Of a stretch of 54,438 nucleotides of DNA, positions 8,228 to 17,209 are shown piece by piece. This stretch comes from Candidatus Methanoperedens nitratireducens (GTDB lineage: Archaea; Halobacteriota; Methanosarcinia; Methanosarcinales; Methanoperedenaceae). The DNA lies in the NCBI RefSeq assembly GCF_000685155.1, contig NZ_JMIY01000007.1, forward strand, positions 340,270 through 394,707. The letters run 5' to 3'. Each line of letters starts with the position of its first letter. Within the stretch, counting starts at the first letter, position 1. A model generated the notes under the pieces. It was not told the DNA's origin, did no database searches, and saw nothing but the letters and a program-made list of their open reading frames with translations. The position numbers and the translations under genes were made by a program.

Positions 8228-8428
8228 ATGGAAAAATTGCTGCTTAAACTGAGTTTTGAGAGGGCTCGCCAGAAGGGGAGTCATGTGTTCTACAGGCATC
8301 CTGATGGAAGAACCACCACAGTCCCGCATCACAGGGGAAGGGATTTAGCACGCCCATTAATAAAAGAGATTTTAAAGGAGATAGAACTCAGTGATGGGGA
8401 ATATGAAGAGTATATGAAGAAGTTGTGA
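8228..8428 (+). CDS. hicA: HicA-family mRNA interferase toxin, N terminus apparently shortened
   Basis: HicA toxins are small dsRBD-like RNases. The signature RQKGSHVFYRHPDG with its catalytic His is intact, followed by TTVPHH and a helical end (66 residues). Codons directly upstream of ATG 8228 encode SRLQIIDARK, which looks like the usual HicA N terminus. No ATG, GTG or TTG precedes it before a stop at 8183; where the family Met is expected there is TTA (8195-8197). Either translation starts at 8228 with a truncated first strand, or the original start has been lost. No clear ribosome binding site precedes 8228. Confidence 0.7.
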   Translation: MEKLLLKLSFERARQKGSHVFYRHPDGRTTTVPHHRGRDLARPLIKEILKEIELSDGEYEEYMKKL

Positions 8429-8470
8429 TACCCTTTCATTATCGCCAGTAAATCAGAAATGATTACTCAC

Positions 8471-8559
8471 ACCCCGCTCTCTCAACACAAATATAGCATG
8501 ACTGGCATTTCAAGAAAAAAACCCGACTGCCAGAGGAACAGATTCTTTTAATCCACCCC
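8471..8559. repeat. 89-bp direct repeat, right copy
   Basis: This is the partner of 7095-7183 (about 92% identical, same orientation). It closes the toxin-antitoxin block 42 bp after hicA. The rest of the gene-free stretch 8429-8769 holds only a short open frame (8683-8742, 19 codons) and the GGAAGG ribosome binding site of the next gene. Confidence 0.75.
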
Positions 8560-8769
8560 GACCTGAAAATCAGGTGCATATCTTGCAGGAAGATTAAAAA
8601 GTACCTGGATATCGTGCGCCCTAAATAATCAGGATAACATATAGAAATACTTAACTCTGATTGAAGACTAAAAGAATACTGCATGAACAAAAGATTTTTC
8701 GCGAAGGTTCTGGCAGATGATAGCAGGAAGCAAGATGCCTAGAAAGACTTCTGGGAAGGAAGGAATAAA

Positions 8770-9540
8770 ATGATACAAATTGTTCTCACACCAGCAGCAG
8801 GGAAAAGATTGATTGCAAAAGCAATTGCAACACTTCCTGCAATACAAGCAGCTCTTCAATCAGGTACGATTGTAATTGTTGCAGGAACGACAAATGGTTA
8901 TGTTGCCGAGGAGATTCTGGCACTAATCGATCAATCCAATGGTTTTAATCGAAAACGGTTCTTTCGCGGTATAACACTCCCACCATCCAAACCGACAACT
9001 GAAACAGGAAGACTTCCAGATGAAATGGGATTCCCAGGAGATGTAGTTATTGTTAAGGGTAAATGGCAGCAGGGTAAGACGATTTTTGATGTTGTAGACG
9101 ATCTGAAGCAGGGAGACGTTATTTTGAAAGGTGCTAATGCCATCGACATATCGCAGAGGCGAGCAGCAATTCTAATCGGCCATCCCAAAGGTGGTACGAT
9201 CGCAGTTGCTTTACAGGCTGTGATCGGCAGGCGGGTACACCTGATTCTTCCGGTTGGACTGGAAAAGCGAATCTCTGGTAATCTTGATGAAATAGCTTTA
9301 AGGCTTAATGCTCCTGAGGCTTCTGGACCACGGCTTTTGCCTGTTCCAGGAGAGATTTTTACTGAAATCGAAGCAATAACACTACTTTCAGGAGCAACCG
9401 CAGAACTCGTTGCAGGTGGTGGCGTTTCTGGGGCTGAAGGCTCAATCTGGCTTGCTATCAGTGGAGGGACGTCAAAGGAGACTTCTATAAAAGAGATAAT
9501 TGCATCTCTTTTGAACGAACCATCTTTTGAGTTGATTTAA
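8770..9540 (+). CDS. Conserved hypothetical protein, glycine/alanine-rich
   Basis: The 256-residue soluble protein starts at an ATG with a GGAAGGAAGG-like ribosome binding site. The N terminus [14 protein letters not shown], the stretch [17 protein letters not shown] (about 34-50), [17 protein letters not shown] (about 136-144) and a Gly-rich [21 protein letters not shown] end suggest a nucleotide- or small-molecule-binding alpha/beta fold. I could not assign a family. There is no signal peptide and no obvious functional partner; codon use looks ordinary for the window. Confidence 0.55.
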   Translation: MIQIVLTPAAGKRLIAKAIATLPAIQAALQSGTIVIVAGTTNGYVAEEILALIDQSNGFNRKRFFRGITLPPSKPTTETGRLPDEMGFPGDVVIVKGKWQQGKTIFDVVDDLKQGDVILKGANAIDISQRRAAILIGHPKGGTIAVALQAVIGRRVHLILPVGLEKRISGNLDEIALRLNAPEASGPRLLPVPGEIFTEIEAITLLSGATAELVAGGGVSGAEGSIWLAISGGTSKETSIKEIIASLLNEPSFELI

Positions 9541-9718
9541 ATTCCATAAAAACTTGAGTTCTCGCTGCCGAAAGGGATATACGACTGCTGTTTTGAGGGA
9601 GTATATGAAGGGATAGCACTCCGATTAGTTTTCTTCATCCGAAAGACCTGGTAGATACTGAATAAAAGGAAGCGTGATTATAATTATTATAGTTATAATT
9701 ATAATTATGCTAATGACT

Positions 9719-9729
9719 AATATTATATA
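9719..9729 (+). promoter_or_regulatory. TATA-box-like element for the secreted PT-linker protein gene
   Basis: The segment 9680-9730 is almost pure A/T, with several ATAATTAT repeats ending in AATATTATATA. Its centre lies about 30 bp upstream of ATG 9755, which has no ribosome binding site, so transcription may start at or beside the start codon (a leaderless mRNA, common in archaea). The rest of 9541-9718 shows no gene. Confidence 0.45.
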
Positions 9730-9754
9730 GCTAAACAGTCTAAACTTGCCAGGT

Positions 9755-11146
9755 ATGGCAGACAAAGTAAAAATCATCATATTATGTATGCTCTCAGTAC
9801 AACTTTTAATATCGCCTTCGAACGCCGAAATTTCACAAAGCAGCGATCCTTCTTATACCCTTATGGCAACCGGGAAGAACTATACAGCCTATTTCAGCCA
9901 CATGAACACGAACGGCTTTAAATTCGTAATCAATGACCACAGTTTCTTATTCCTCCCAAGAGACATATCCTATACGAACGATTCAGGCGAAACATCCATG
10001 CTTCTCGGTTCTGCCCGGAATACACAGATACAGAATACAAGCGATATGGTCTATTTTGATAATGCATACGGCATGGGCAGTCAATTACGGTATCTTTTGA
10101 ACCCGCTTATGGTTAAAGAAGTATATGTGTTGAATGAACTGCCCTCGCCTGTAAGCAGAAGCGACTGGATGACTCTATCATCAATAGCCATATATAATAA
10201 CGATTTAAAATTAAAGTATATCGATGAAAACGGCATTGAAAACGGCTGGAACGGGACGAAAACAAAAACGAATGAAATAAAGTTCTATGATAGTTCAGAT
10301 ATGTTCCAGTTCGAGCTCCCGCAGCCTCTTGCCAGGGACGCATCAAATAACACAGTATCCGGGCATTATTTGATTTACAAAAGAGACGGGATACTTTACA
10401 TTTCTGCAAGATTTTCTTATGCATCCCTGGCGAACATGACCCTGCCGATATACCTTGATCTGAGTTTAGCTGAAGGTCAGGTTGCTTTTGGTAAGGCTGA
10501 ATATATACTTGGGGAAACCCTTGACATATGGGACAGGGGATTTACATGGTCAGATGAAAGGACGCTGCTCTACAATCCATCAAACCAGGTGGTTGCGACT
10601 TTCGACTTGCCAAATTACGTCGATGGATGGACATCAAAATACACATATACAGCCGATGCAGTGGGCTGGTGGAAGGCTGAACTCCAGACAAAGCCGTTCC
10701 TGTGGGGAGACTGGACGGGACAGGACACTGATTACACTTATGTTAAAGCGGCACCGACACCTACCCCAACGCCGCTGCCTACTCCCACTCCGACGCCGAC
10801 ACCTGTGCCAACAACACCGCCGGGTCCGTCAGGAGTGCTGCACGGTACTATCTACGATACCTCGGGGAATACTATTCGCGGGGCGACCATAACAATTGAT
10901 ACGGGACAAACATATAATAACCCGAGCAGTTACAATTATGCTCTTTCCGTGCCCAGCGGTGTCAGGGCAGTAACCGTTACGGCAAGCGGCTATGTTTCTC
11001 AAACGCAGACTATAAATGTAGTAGCGGACAGCTTTAACCAGCTGGACTTCAATCTCCGTCCTGTAGTGACTCCCACGCCAACACCACAGCCCCTTCCAGA
11101 CCTTTCCATAGCACCGATTGATATCATTTTCGAAAAGGTGATCTAA
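9755..11146 (+). CDS. Secreted protein with PT-rich linkers and a carboxypeptidase-regulatory-like domain; C terminus cut at a CARDB start
   Basis: ATG 9755 (MADKVK) is preferred over the upstream in-frame TTG 9746. A signal peptide (to about NAE) leads into a roughly 300-residue beta-rich exported region with many N-glycosylation sequons, then a PTPTP linker. Next is a carboxypeptidase-regulatory-like beta-sandwich (HGTIYDTSGNTIRGATITID onward) and a second PTPTP linker. The chain stops after LPDLSIAPIDIIFEKVI, which looks like the first strand of a CARDB domain. The next scaffold gene begins only 2 nt later. A C-terminal deletion that brought the toxin scaffold close behind it is a plausible reading. 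Role unknown; cell-surface or adhesin-like. Confidence 0.7.
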   Translation: MADKVKIIILCMLSVQLLISPSNAEISQSSDPSYTLMATGKNYTAYFSHMNTNGFKFVINDHSFLFLPRDISYTNDSGETSMLLGSARNTQIQNTSDMVYFDNAYGMGSQLRYLLNPLMVKEVYVLNELPSPVSRSDWMTLSSIAIYNNDLKLKYIDENGIENGWNGTKTKTNEIKFYDSSDMFQFELPQPLARDASNNTVSGHYLIYKRDGILYISARFSYASLANMTLPIYLDLSLAEGQVAFGKAEYILGETLDIWDRGFTWSDERTLLYNPSNQVVATFDLPNYVDGWTSKYTYTADAVGWWKAELQTKPFLWGDWTGQDTDYTYVKAAPTPTPTPLPTPTPTPTPVPTTPPGPSGVLHGTIYDTSGNTIRGATITIDTGQTYNNPSSYNYALSVPSGVRAVTVTASGYVSQTQTINVVADSFNQLDFNLRPVVTPTPTPQPLPDLSIAPIDIIFEKVI

Positions 11147-11148
11147 CC

Positions 11149-14100
11149 ATGGGCAATATGCGGATTTTAAGCAAATTACTATCTATCCTGCTTATAATAA
11201 TCCTCATTACAGCCCCAATAGGCAGTGCTCTATCTGCCGGATATACCCGGAATGATAATGACGAAAAACCGCATAAGAGTCTAAAAGACCATCTGAGCTC
11301 GCTTCAGCCTGATCCTGCCTCTCCTTTGACCTTGAAGCAGCAGGCATACAGGAACCTCATATCGATAGCGCCTCCTGAAAATAAAAACAACAAAGACATA
11401 ATCAAAAAACTGGATAACGCTAAACTCTACATAACAAAAAGTATTGACAGCGGATTATGGTACGATAAAAATCATCTAAAACCTGTGCAGAAGCCAGATG
11501 ATGACAGCGCAGATAAGGACGAAGATGACGAGGAGCCTGAATTTGATATTAAGACGACTGTATTCAAATCTGAGAAGACAGCAGCCCAGAACATCCTGGA
11601 GGTTATTTCAAAGAACAAAGAAAATGCCACTTACAATGATGTACTTATAGAAGCCCTCATAAATCTCGTACAGGCTGACAGGAACATAGCGCAGACGGCT
11701 ATCACGGACGCGCAGCGCGCAGCTTCATACCATGATGCTTACCCGCAAAATAATGAAAAAGAAAAGCACAGGGATCTTGAAAAGGCACAAAAAGAGTTCG
11801 ACAAAGCTATTGAGAAGATACAGAAAGGCGAGCCCATCGATGCAATCGAGCATTTTGAAAAAGCATGGAAGTACGCTACTGCTGAACTTCTCAGGCTGGA
11901 TGAGGCAACAACTCCTGTGATCGTATTTGATTCAATTCACAGCAGGTATGTAAACCGCACGAATATAATCCTATCAGGGCATGTGGAGGATGCAGCGGTC
12001 TATACAATACCTGACATTACCCTTATGGTAAACGGCGTTTCCTCCACGCTTAACCTGACAGATGGCATGTTCCAATTAACCCTGATACTGAATGAAGGTG
12101 AAAACTACATTAATGCGACCACTATTGATCACTTCGGCAATACAGGTACAAATAACATTACCCTTATTGCGGATACTACCCCGCCTGAAGTGGCAATCAT
12201 CTCGCCTGTGAACAGAAGCTTAGTCAGAAGTATAATCAACATAGCTGCGGATATTTATGATCTCAACCTTGCAAATACCACCCTTGCTATTAACGGCATA
12301 TTCGTCTCAAATAATTACTCGTATGCCTGGAATACCACAGGCTATCAAGACGGGTGGTACAGGATAACGGCAAATGCTATGGATCTGGCAGGGAACGCGG
12401 CGCAGAAGGAGGTATGGGTGGAAGTGGATAATACGCCGCCTATATTGATAGTTAATGAACTTACTGAAAATCCAACACTTGACAATCCAGAGTATTCATT
12501 ATTTATCCTGACTGACATAGGCGCTAATGTAACAGTTAATGGACAACCCATAAGCCTCACGGATGGCTCAACCATATACGACAGAAATATTACAGAAGGT
12601 CGTAATTCTTTTGAAATTACTGCTTCAGACACCATCGGAAATCTAGCTACATGGAATATTACCCGACTTATAGATTCTGATTCACTGCCGGATTACTATG
12701 AGATAAACGTAACAGGAACCGATCCTCTGAACGGGGATTCAGATTCCTCTATAACTGCTGTGAATGAAGCTCACAACGGTATCCCTGACGATAAAGAGGA
12801 TTTCGATGGAGATTTATTACCTAACAATATTGAAATGAGGCTTGGAACTAATCCCTTCTCAGATGATACTGATGGGGATGGACTTGTCGATTTGTTCGAA
12901 GTATATTTCTCAGGAACAAACCCAACTATTGTTGATACAGACGGCGATGGCATTAAAGACGGAGATGAAGATATCGATCTGGATGGTCTGACCAATCTCG
13001 AAGAGCAAAATTTCGGGACAAATCCTGATGATAGAGATACTGATGGTGATAATCTGTTTGATGGGAAAGAAATCGCTCTAGGAACAAATCCACTTAATCC
13101 AGATTCTGATGGTGACGGACTCCAAGATGGCATGGAGGTAGATACAGGAAGTAACCCTCTTTTGAAAGATTCTGATCAGGACGGCATTCCAGATGGAAAA
13201 GAGACCATTACCCAGGAAATAGTAAGAGGAGAGGTAAATTTAACTATAACAGGCGAAGGAGAGATTTTCAACACTCTCAGGGTTTATAATCTTTCAAGAC
13301 TTGAGGTGTTTTCAGGAATGTCTGGAAACATTGGCAAAGTCTTTGAAATTAGAACAAATTCTTCATTTGAATCTGCCACAATAAAGATACCTTACGATGA
13401 ATCTGCTCTTGGTGATATACCTGAAAACGATTTAAGGATTTTCACGGTAAATGAGACCACCCATAGGGTTGATTTCCTCCCTACAATTGTAAACACGACA
13501 AATAACTATGTTCAGGCCACTACAAATCACTTCAGCTTTTATGGAGTAGCAGGGTATACGAAGTGGTTAACCACATGGAGTTCTGGTAGCAATCCCACGA
13601 CCCCAGAATTCAAGATGGGTGATAAAATAAATATCAAAGCAATGGTTCACAATACAGGTGACGCCTCAGTCACAAGCAGTGTCCCCGTCTATTTCTACGA
13701 AGGCGATCCAGATGCCGGAGGAAATTACATTGGCAGTGCCACGATAACTGGCGGCATCGCCCAGGGTAGTTCAAAAGTTGCTATACTCTACGGGTATGCC
13801 ATTAAATCTTCCTCAATTGATATTTATGTCAAAGTTGATCCGCTGAACAGCATAGCCGAAAAAAGTGAATTGAACAACAAGGCATTTAAGACACTAAGTA
13901 TCGGTCCGCAGAATTTCGACTCGGATGGCGATGGTCTCACTGACTGGGATGAGGTTAACGGTATGAGAACATACCTTGGAATAATCAAAACCGATCCGTA
14001 TAACAACGATACCGATGGCGATGGATTAACAGATGGGATTGAGATGGGAATGAGATTCACTGATTTCTATCTGTTATACTCCAACCCGAATATAAAAGAT

Positions 14101-15264
14101 AGCGATAATGATGGTCTCAACGACTATGAAGAGTATTCCCTGAACACTGAACCGCTATTCGATAAAGACTCTGACAATGACGGTCTGTGGGATGGAGAAG
14201 AGGTTCATGTAACAAAAACAAGTCCTACGAGTAGAGATACAGATGGAGATGGTATCTGGGACGGAACCGAATATCTCTATTCCCTTGGGTACACACCGCA
14301 GAATAATAAAATCTTTATCAACGGCAACGCAAACAATCTGCTTCCAGCAGGTTCAGAAGCGCCAGTAACGGTTGAAGATATAGATATGGATTGGCGGCCT
14401 ACCCTTGAGATGGCTTATAGCCTTGGGTTTGAGGGTGTGAAGCTATTCTGTCTAGGAGATTTCGCTGAAGGGGAGATCACTGTAAGCGGAGCTATTGATA
14501 CGGGTTTATGTGCAGTCGATGTTGGCGCTATAATTATTCCGGCAGACGGTCCGTTTGGAGAGGCTGCTATTACCTCGGTAAAGACAGCCCGATTTATCCA
14601 CGGAGTTAAGACATGGTTCAATTTCCAGAGGGTTCCAAATGTTTTATACAAGCTTCAAAAGGCTAACAAAGCCCTGCTCAGGTTCAAATATGTTGTAAAA
14701 GGCAAAACAGAATCTATATCAAAGGAACTTTCAAAAGGAGCAATTCAAGGAGCTTCGGATTTGGGTATAATCTGGCAGAAGGGAGCACATGGTGAAATAT
14801 TGGATGCCTACGGCAACCTGCTGAAGAATTACGCTGATGATAGCGGCACTATCTACTATAAGATCAGGGAACTTGCCAGTAAAAAAGTTCTCGTCAAAGA
14901 TATGGAACGGGTTTACGAGAATGGAGGCGACCTGAAAAAGACGATGAATGTTGTTGAGAGAACTGAGGATGGCAAGAGCGTTATAAGATGGCTGGAAGAA
15001 GGGACTGATACCTCTGGATGGCTTCATATACTAAAGAAACATATTACAGGAGAAATTCCAGGTGGCTCAAAATTCCCCAGTTCGATGAACGTGGATCAAG
15101 TTAAAGAATTAATATACAATTCTATTAAGAAAGGAACTAAGACGGAAACAACAGATATAACAGGACGAAAAACTATTTTATATGAGTATATTGATGAGAT
15201 GGGGCTTAAGGTTAAAACAATTGTAGGAGATAATGGGTATATAGTAACATCTTATCCTATATAG
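11149..15264 (+). CDS. Secreted polymorphic toxin: Ig-like/TSP3/CARDB scaffold with C-terminal BECR-like toxin tip
   Basis: This 1371-residue protein is the one intact scaffold of the locus. It has a signal peptide (1 to about 29), a Lys/Glu-rich helical part with an acidic run (about 120-136), and Ig-like repeats (about 254-508). Thrombospondin type-3 DxDxDGxxD calcium repeats follow (about 509-685), then a beta-sandwich, a CARDB domain (about 812-919) and a second set of TSP3 repeats (about 924-1050). A hydrophobic pre-toxin region (about 1098-1150) precedes a linker, ELSKGAIQGASDLGIIWQKG (about 1193-1212). The tip (about 1285-1371) carries SGWLHILKKH (Trp1291, His1293, His1298) and ends NGYIVTSYPI, a pattern like BECR/EndoU-type RNase toxins. 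The putative immunity gene starts 8 bp downstream. Toxicity and RNase activity are inferred from architecture. Confidence 0.8.
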   Translation: MGNMRILSKLLSILLIIILITAPIGSALSAGYTRNDNDEKPHKSLKDHLSSLQPDPASPLTLKQQAYRNLISIAPPENKNNKDIIKKLDNAKLYITKSIDSGLWYDKNHLKPVQKPDDDSADKDEDDEEPEFDIKTTVFKSEKTAAQNILEVISKNKENATYNDVLIEALINLVQADRNIAQTAITDAQRAASYHDAYPQNNEKEKHRDLEKAQKEFDKAIEKIQKGEPIDAIEHFEKAWKYATAELLRLDEATTPVIVFDSIHSRYVNRTNIILSGHVEDAAVYTIPDITLMVNGVSSTLNLTDGMFQLTLILNEGENYINATTIDHFGNTGTNNITLIADTTPPEVAIISPVNRSLVRSIINIAADIYDLNLANTTLAINGIFVSNNYSYAWNTTGYQDGWYRITANAMDLAGNAAQKEVWVEVDNTPPILIVNELTENPTLDNPEYSLFILTDIGANVTVNGQPISLTDGSTIYDRNITEGRNSFEITASDTIGNLATWNITRLIDSDSLPDYYEINVTGTDPLNGDSDSSITAVNEAHNGIPDDKEDFDGDLLPNNIEMRLGTNPFSDDTDGDGLVDLFEVYFSGTNPTIVDTDGDGIKDGDEDIDLDGLTNLEEQNFGTNPDDRDTDGDNLFDGKEIALGTNPLNPDSDGDGLQDGMEVDTGSNPLLKDSDQDGIPDGKETITQEIVRGEVNLTITGEGEIFNTLRVYNLSRLEVFSGMSGNIGKVFEIRTNSSFESATIKIPYDESALGDIPENDLRIFTVNETTHRVDFLPTIVNTTNNYVQATTNHFSFYGVAGYTKWLTTWSSGSNPTTPEFKMGDKINIKAMVHNTGDASVTSSVPVYFYEGDPDAGGNYIGSATITGGIAQGSSKVAILYGYAIKSSSIDIYVKVDPLNSIAEKSELNNKAFKTLSIGPQNFDSDGDGLTDWDEVNGMRTYLGIIKTDPYNNDTDGDGLTDGIEMGMRFTDFYLLYSNPNIKDSDNDGLNDYEEYSLNTEPLFDKDSDNDGLWDGEEVHVTKTSPTSRDTDGDGIWDGTEYLYSLGYTPQNNKIFINGNANNLLPAGSEAPVTVEDIDMDWRPTLEMAYSLGFEGVKLFCLGDFAEGEITVSGAIDTGLCAVDVGAIIIPADGPFGEAAITSVKTARFIHGVKTWFNFQRVPNVLYKLQKANKALLRFKYVVKGKTESISKELSKGAIQGASDLGIIWQKGAHGEILDAYGNLLKNYADDSGTIYYKIRELASKKVLVKDMERVYENGGDLKKTMNVVERTEDGKSVIRWLEEGTDTSGWLHILKKHITGEIPGGSKFPSSMNVDQVKELIYNSIKKGTKTETTDITGRKTILYEYIDEMGLKVKTIVGDNGYIVTSYPI
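14726..14789 (+). repeat. Toxin-tip anchor repeat, in the intact scaffold
   Basis: These 64 bp match 15831-15894 at about 59 positions and encode LSKGAIQGASDLGIIWQKGA at the scaffold/tip boundary. The copy outside the scaffold directly precedes a spare toxin tip in the same reading frame. A crossover here would therefore replace the native tip plus its immunity gene with the downstream tip. Confidence 0.75.
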
Positions 15265-15272
15265 GTGAAAAT

Positions 15273-15827
15273 ATGCATGATTTTAAATTTAATATGGAAA
15301 CTAATTTATCCAACTATGTTAAATCTGATAGCACTATCAAAAGGTATCCAAATATTTCAGATCAAGAGGCAGAATTAATTAATTGGGATATTTTTGGTGA
15401 CATTTGTATCTCGTATGACAACATAATACTTACAAGTGCAATAGATTCTACATCGGATTGTATAAATGAGTACATATGGCAGTTTATAACGAGTCTTCAT
15501 ATGCAAATACCAAAGTTATTAAAGGGAGATGAGGTTGAACAAACTTTCTTTGATAATCCCGATACTCTGGTATTCGTACCTGAAGGTAAACAGATTAAAA
15601 TCATATTCAAATGTGGGTGTAAAAATCATCGACCATGGCAAGAACTTAAAGTACCTATTTTAGAAGTGTTTTCTGCTTTACTTAGAGTAACAAAACAACT
15701 TACGGATCAACTACTTTTTTTAAATCCAGAACTGGAAAAAAGTAGAGAAGTGATAGCTCTAATTGAATCCCACAATAAAACGAAAAACTTACTTATAAAA
15801 CATGGTTATAATATCTCATCAGTTTAG
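15273..15827 (+). CDS. Putative immunity protein for the first toxin tip
   Basis: This 184-residue soluble protein starts 8 bp after the toxin stop, preceded by AGGTGAAA. It has no signal peptide and no recognised family; Trp, Tyr and Asp residues are frequent, and a KCGCKNHRPW segment lies at about 113-122. Position is the main argument: in polymorphic toxin loci the gene immediately after each toxin tip encodes its cytoplasmic inhibitor. Its low GC and Lys/Asn/Ile richness compared with flanking housekeeping genes fit exchangeable immunity genes. Confidence 0.6.
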   Translation: MHDFKFNMETNLSNYVKSDSTIKRYPNISDQEAELINWDIFGDICISYDNIILTSAIDSTSDCINEYIWQFITSLHMQIPKLLKGDEVEQTFFDNPDTLVFVPEGKQIKIIFKCGCKNHRPWQELKVPILEVFSALLRVTKQLTDQLLFLNPELEKSREVIALIESHNKTKNLLIKHGYNISSV

Positions 15828-15830
15828 GCT

Positions 15831-16216
15831 AACTTTCAAAAGGAACAATTCAAGGAGCTTTAGATTTGGGTGTCATCTGGCAGAAGGGAGCACAGCTTGA
15901 AAATGGAAAACTTGGTAGCGCTTCAAATAGTAATGTGTGGATAGAAGATGTAGGTGGGTCCGGTTGGGAGCATATAAGGCATAATCATGTAATACACCCA
16001 AGAGGCAATCAGTTTTTAAGATACGGAGAAAAATATGCTGATGAAGCAGAGATACAAAATTTAATTATGGATTCTACGAAAAATGGTGAAAAGATAATTA
16101 AAGATGGAGATATGTGGTACATCTATGAGGTTCCTAACTCAGGCGGAAAGAAATTATCAACTTTGGTTGGAAGTAATGGCTATGTAGTTACTAGTATACC
16201 TGAGAGCATAATTTAA
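15831..16216 (+). pseudogene. Spare (displaced) toxin-tip cassette without its own start
   Basis: An in-frame stop (TAA 15830-15832) is followed at once by a frame encoding LSKGTIQGALDLGVIWQKG, nearly the same as the scaffold linker, then a toxin tip. The tip contains SGWEHIRHNH and ends NGYVVTSIPESII, aligning with the native tip's SGWLHILKKH and NGYIVTSYPI. The first possible start is only TTG 15866, inside the anchor and without a ribosome binding site. The cassette is therefore probably silent until recombination joins it to the scaffold. Its own immunity gene follows immediately. Alternative: an independently translated small toxin of 116 residues starting at 15866. Confidence 0.75.
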
Positions 16217-16227
16217 TGGAGGAATCA

Positions 16228-16671
16228 ATGAAAAATTTTTTCCTAAAAGGTAAAATAGCTGGAATAACGCCCGTATCAGTTTATGAAAATAAAGTTTATA
16301 CACAGAATATTACAGTTGAATTAGAGGATGGTACTAAAATTGAAGTATACGATCCACTTAAACGATGCAAAAAAGATATGGAGGGGAAAATAAAAAATAT
16401 TCGTATACGTGCTTCTACAGTTCAGCCCATAATCAAAAATGAAAAAAGAGAGATGAAGATAATTCCTTTTAACAAAGCCTCTCACGCTGATATTTATGGG
16501 TATATTGAGAAAATATTACCTAACAAGCCTGAAAATCTTGTAATTTTAAAATTTGGGTTAGGAGAAATTGTACTTTTTGCTGATGATAAACAAATTGAGA
16601 GTTTATCTGAAAAAGATTATGTTGTTACCAGTGCTAATTTATACTTGGATGAGATAAACGATGCAAAATGA
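16228..16671 (+). CDS. Putative immunity protein for the spare toxin tip
   Basis: ATG 16228 (MKNFFLKG) is preferred because GGAGG lies at 16218-16222 with 5-nt spacing; an earlier ATG at 16216 overlaps the toxin stop and would place the ribosome site inside the gene. The 147-residue protein is mostly beta-strand in character, with repeated short hydrophobic strands and many Lys and Glu residues, and has no signal peptide. No family was recognised. It is assigned as immunity protein solely from its position after the spare tip. Having its own ribosome site would allow protection while the cassette is silent. Confidence 0.55.
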   Translation: MKNFFLKGKIAGITPVSVYENKVYTQNITVELEDGTKIEVYDPLKRCKKDMEGKIKNIRIRASTVQPIIKNEKREMKIIPFNKASHADIYGYIEKILPNKPENLVILKFGLGEIVLFADDKQIESLSEKDYVVTSANLYLDEINDAK

Positions 16672-16816
16672 TTTTTTTGAGGGAATTGCCTGTATTCCAG
16701 CGAGATTTTCAGCGATATCTCGATATAAAACTGTAATTGATGATGATGGAACACTTGGATTCTCTAGCAAAACGATGCGTGCAGTGAGAGATGAAACGCC
16801 TATGGCAACCTGCTGA
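16661..16816 (+). pseudogene. Broken 5' part of a further immunity-like gene
   Basis: A 51-codon frame starts at ATG 16661, overlapping the preceding gene by 11 nt, and reads MQNDFFEGIACIPARF onward before stopping at 16814-16816. Coding character ends at about 16797, where the DNA changes abruptly into a copy of scaffold/tip sequence. It is best read as the N-terminal remnant of another immunity or cassette gene cut by recombination. It was judged from start position, overlap and junction, not from family similarity. Confidence 0.5.
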
Positions 16817-17107
16817 AAAATTATGCTGATGACAGCGGCACTATCTACTATAAGATCAGGGAACTTGCCAGTAAAAAAGTTCTTGTCAAGGATATGGAAC
16901 GGGTTTACGAGAATGGAGGTGACCTGAAGAAGACGATAAATGCGATTGAGAAGTCCGAGGATGGCAAGAGCGTTATAAGATGGCTGGAGGAAGGGACTGA
17001 TACCTCTGGATGGCTTCATATACTAAAGAAACATATTACAGGAGAAATTCCAGGTGGCTAGAAATTCCCAGATCGATTAACGTAGATCAAGTTAAAGAAT
17101 TAATATT
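16798..17107 (+). pseudogene. Toxin-linker debris, degenerate copy of 14806-15115
   Basis: This segment follows the intact scaffold closely, from GCCTA(T/C)GGCAACCTGCTG through the SGWLHILKKH codons and into the VDQVKELI region. It has in-frame stops (CTGA at 16812 in one frame; GGCTAG at 17056 instead of GGCTCA) and small deletions. At 17107/17108 it is fused to sequence equivalent to the Ig-like part of the scaffold (compare 12241 onward). It records an earlier tip or recombination event and removed the 5' end of the second scaffold. Confidence 0.75.
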
Positions 17108-17209
17108 ACAGCCGATGCCAATGATATCCACCTTGCAGATACGACTTTAGCCATCAACGGTACGTATATCTCCAATACTACATCATACACATGGAATACT
17201 ACGGGCTAT

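Noticed and set aside
7095-8559. 89-bp repeats as tRNA-derived attachment sites of an integrative element
   Set aside because: No tRNA cloverleaf, T-loop sequence or integrase gene is present.
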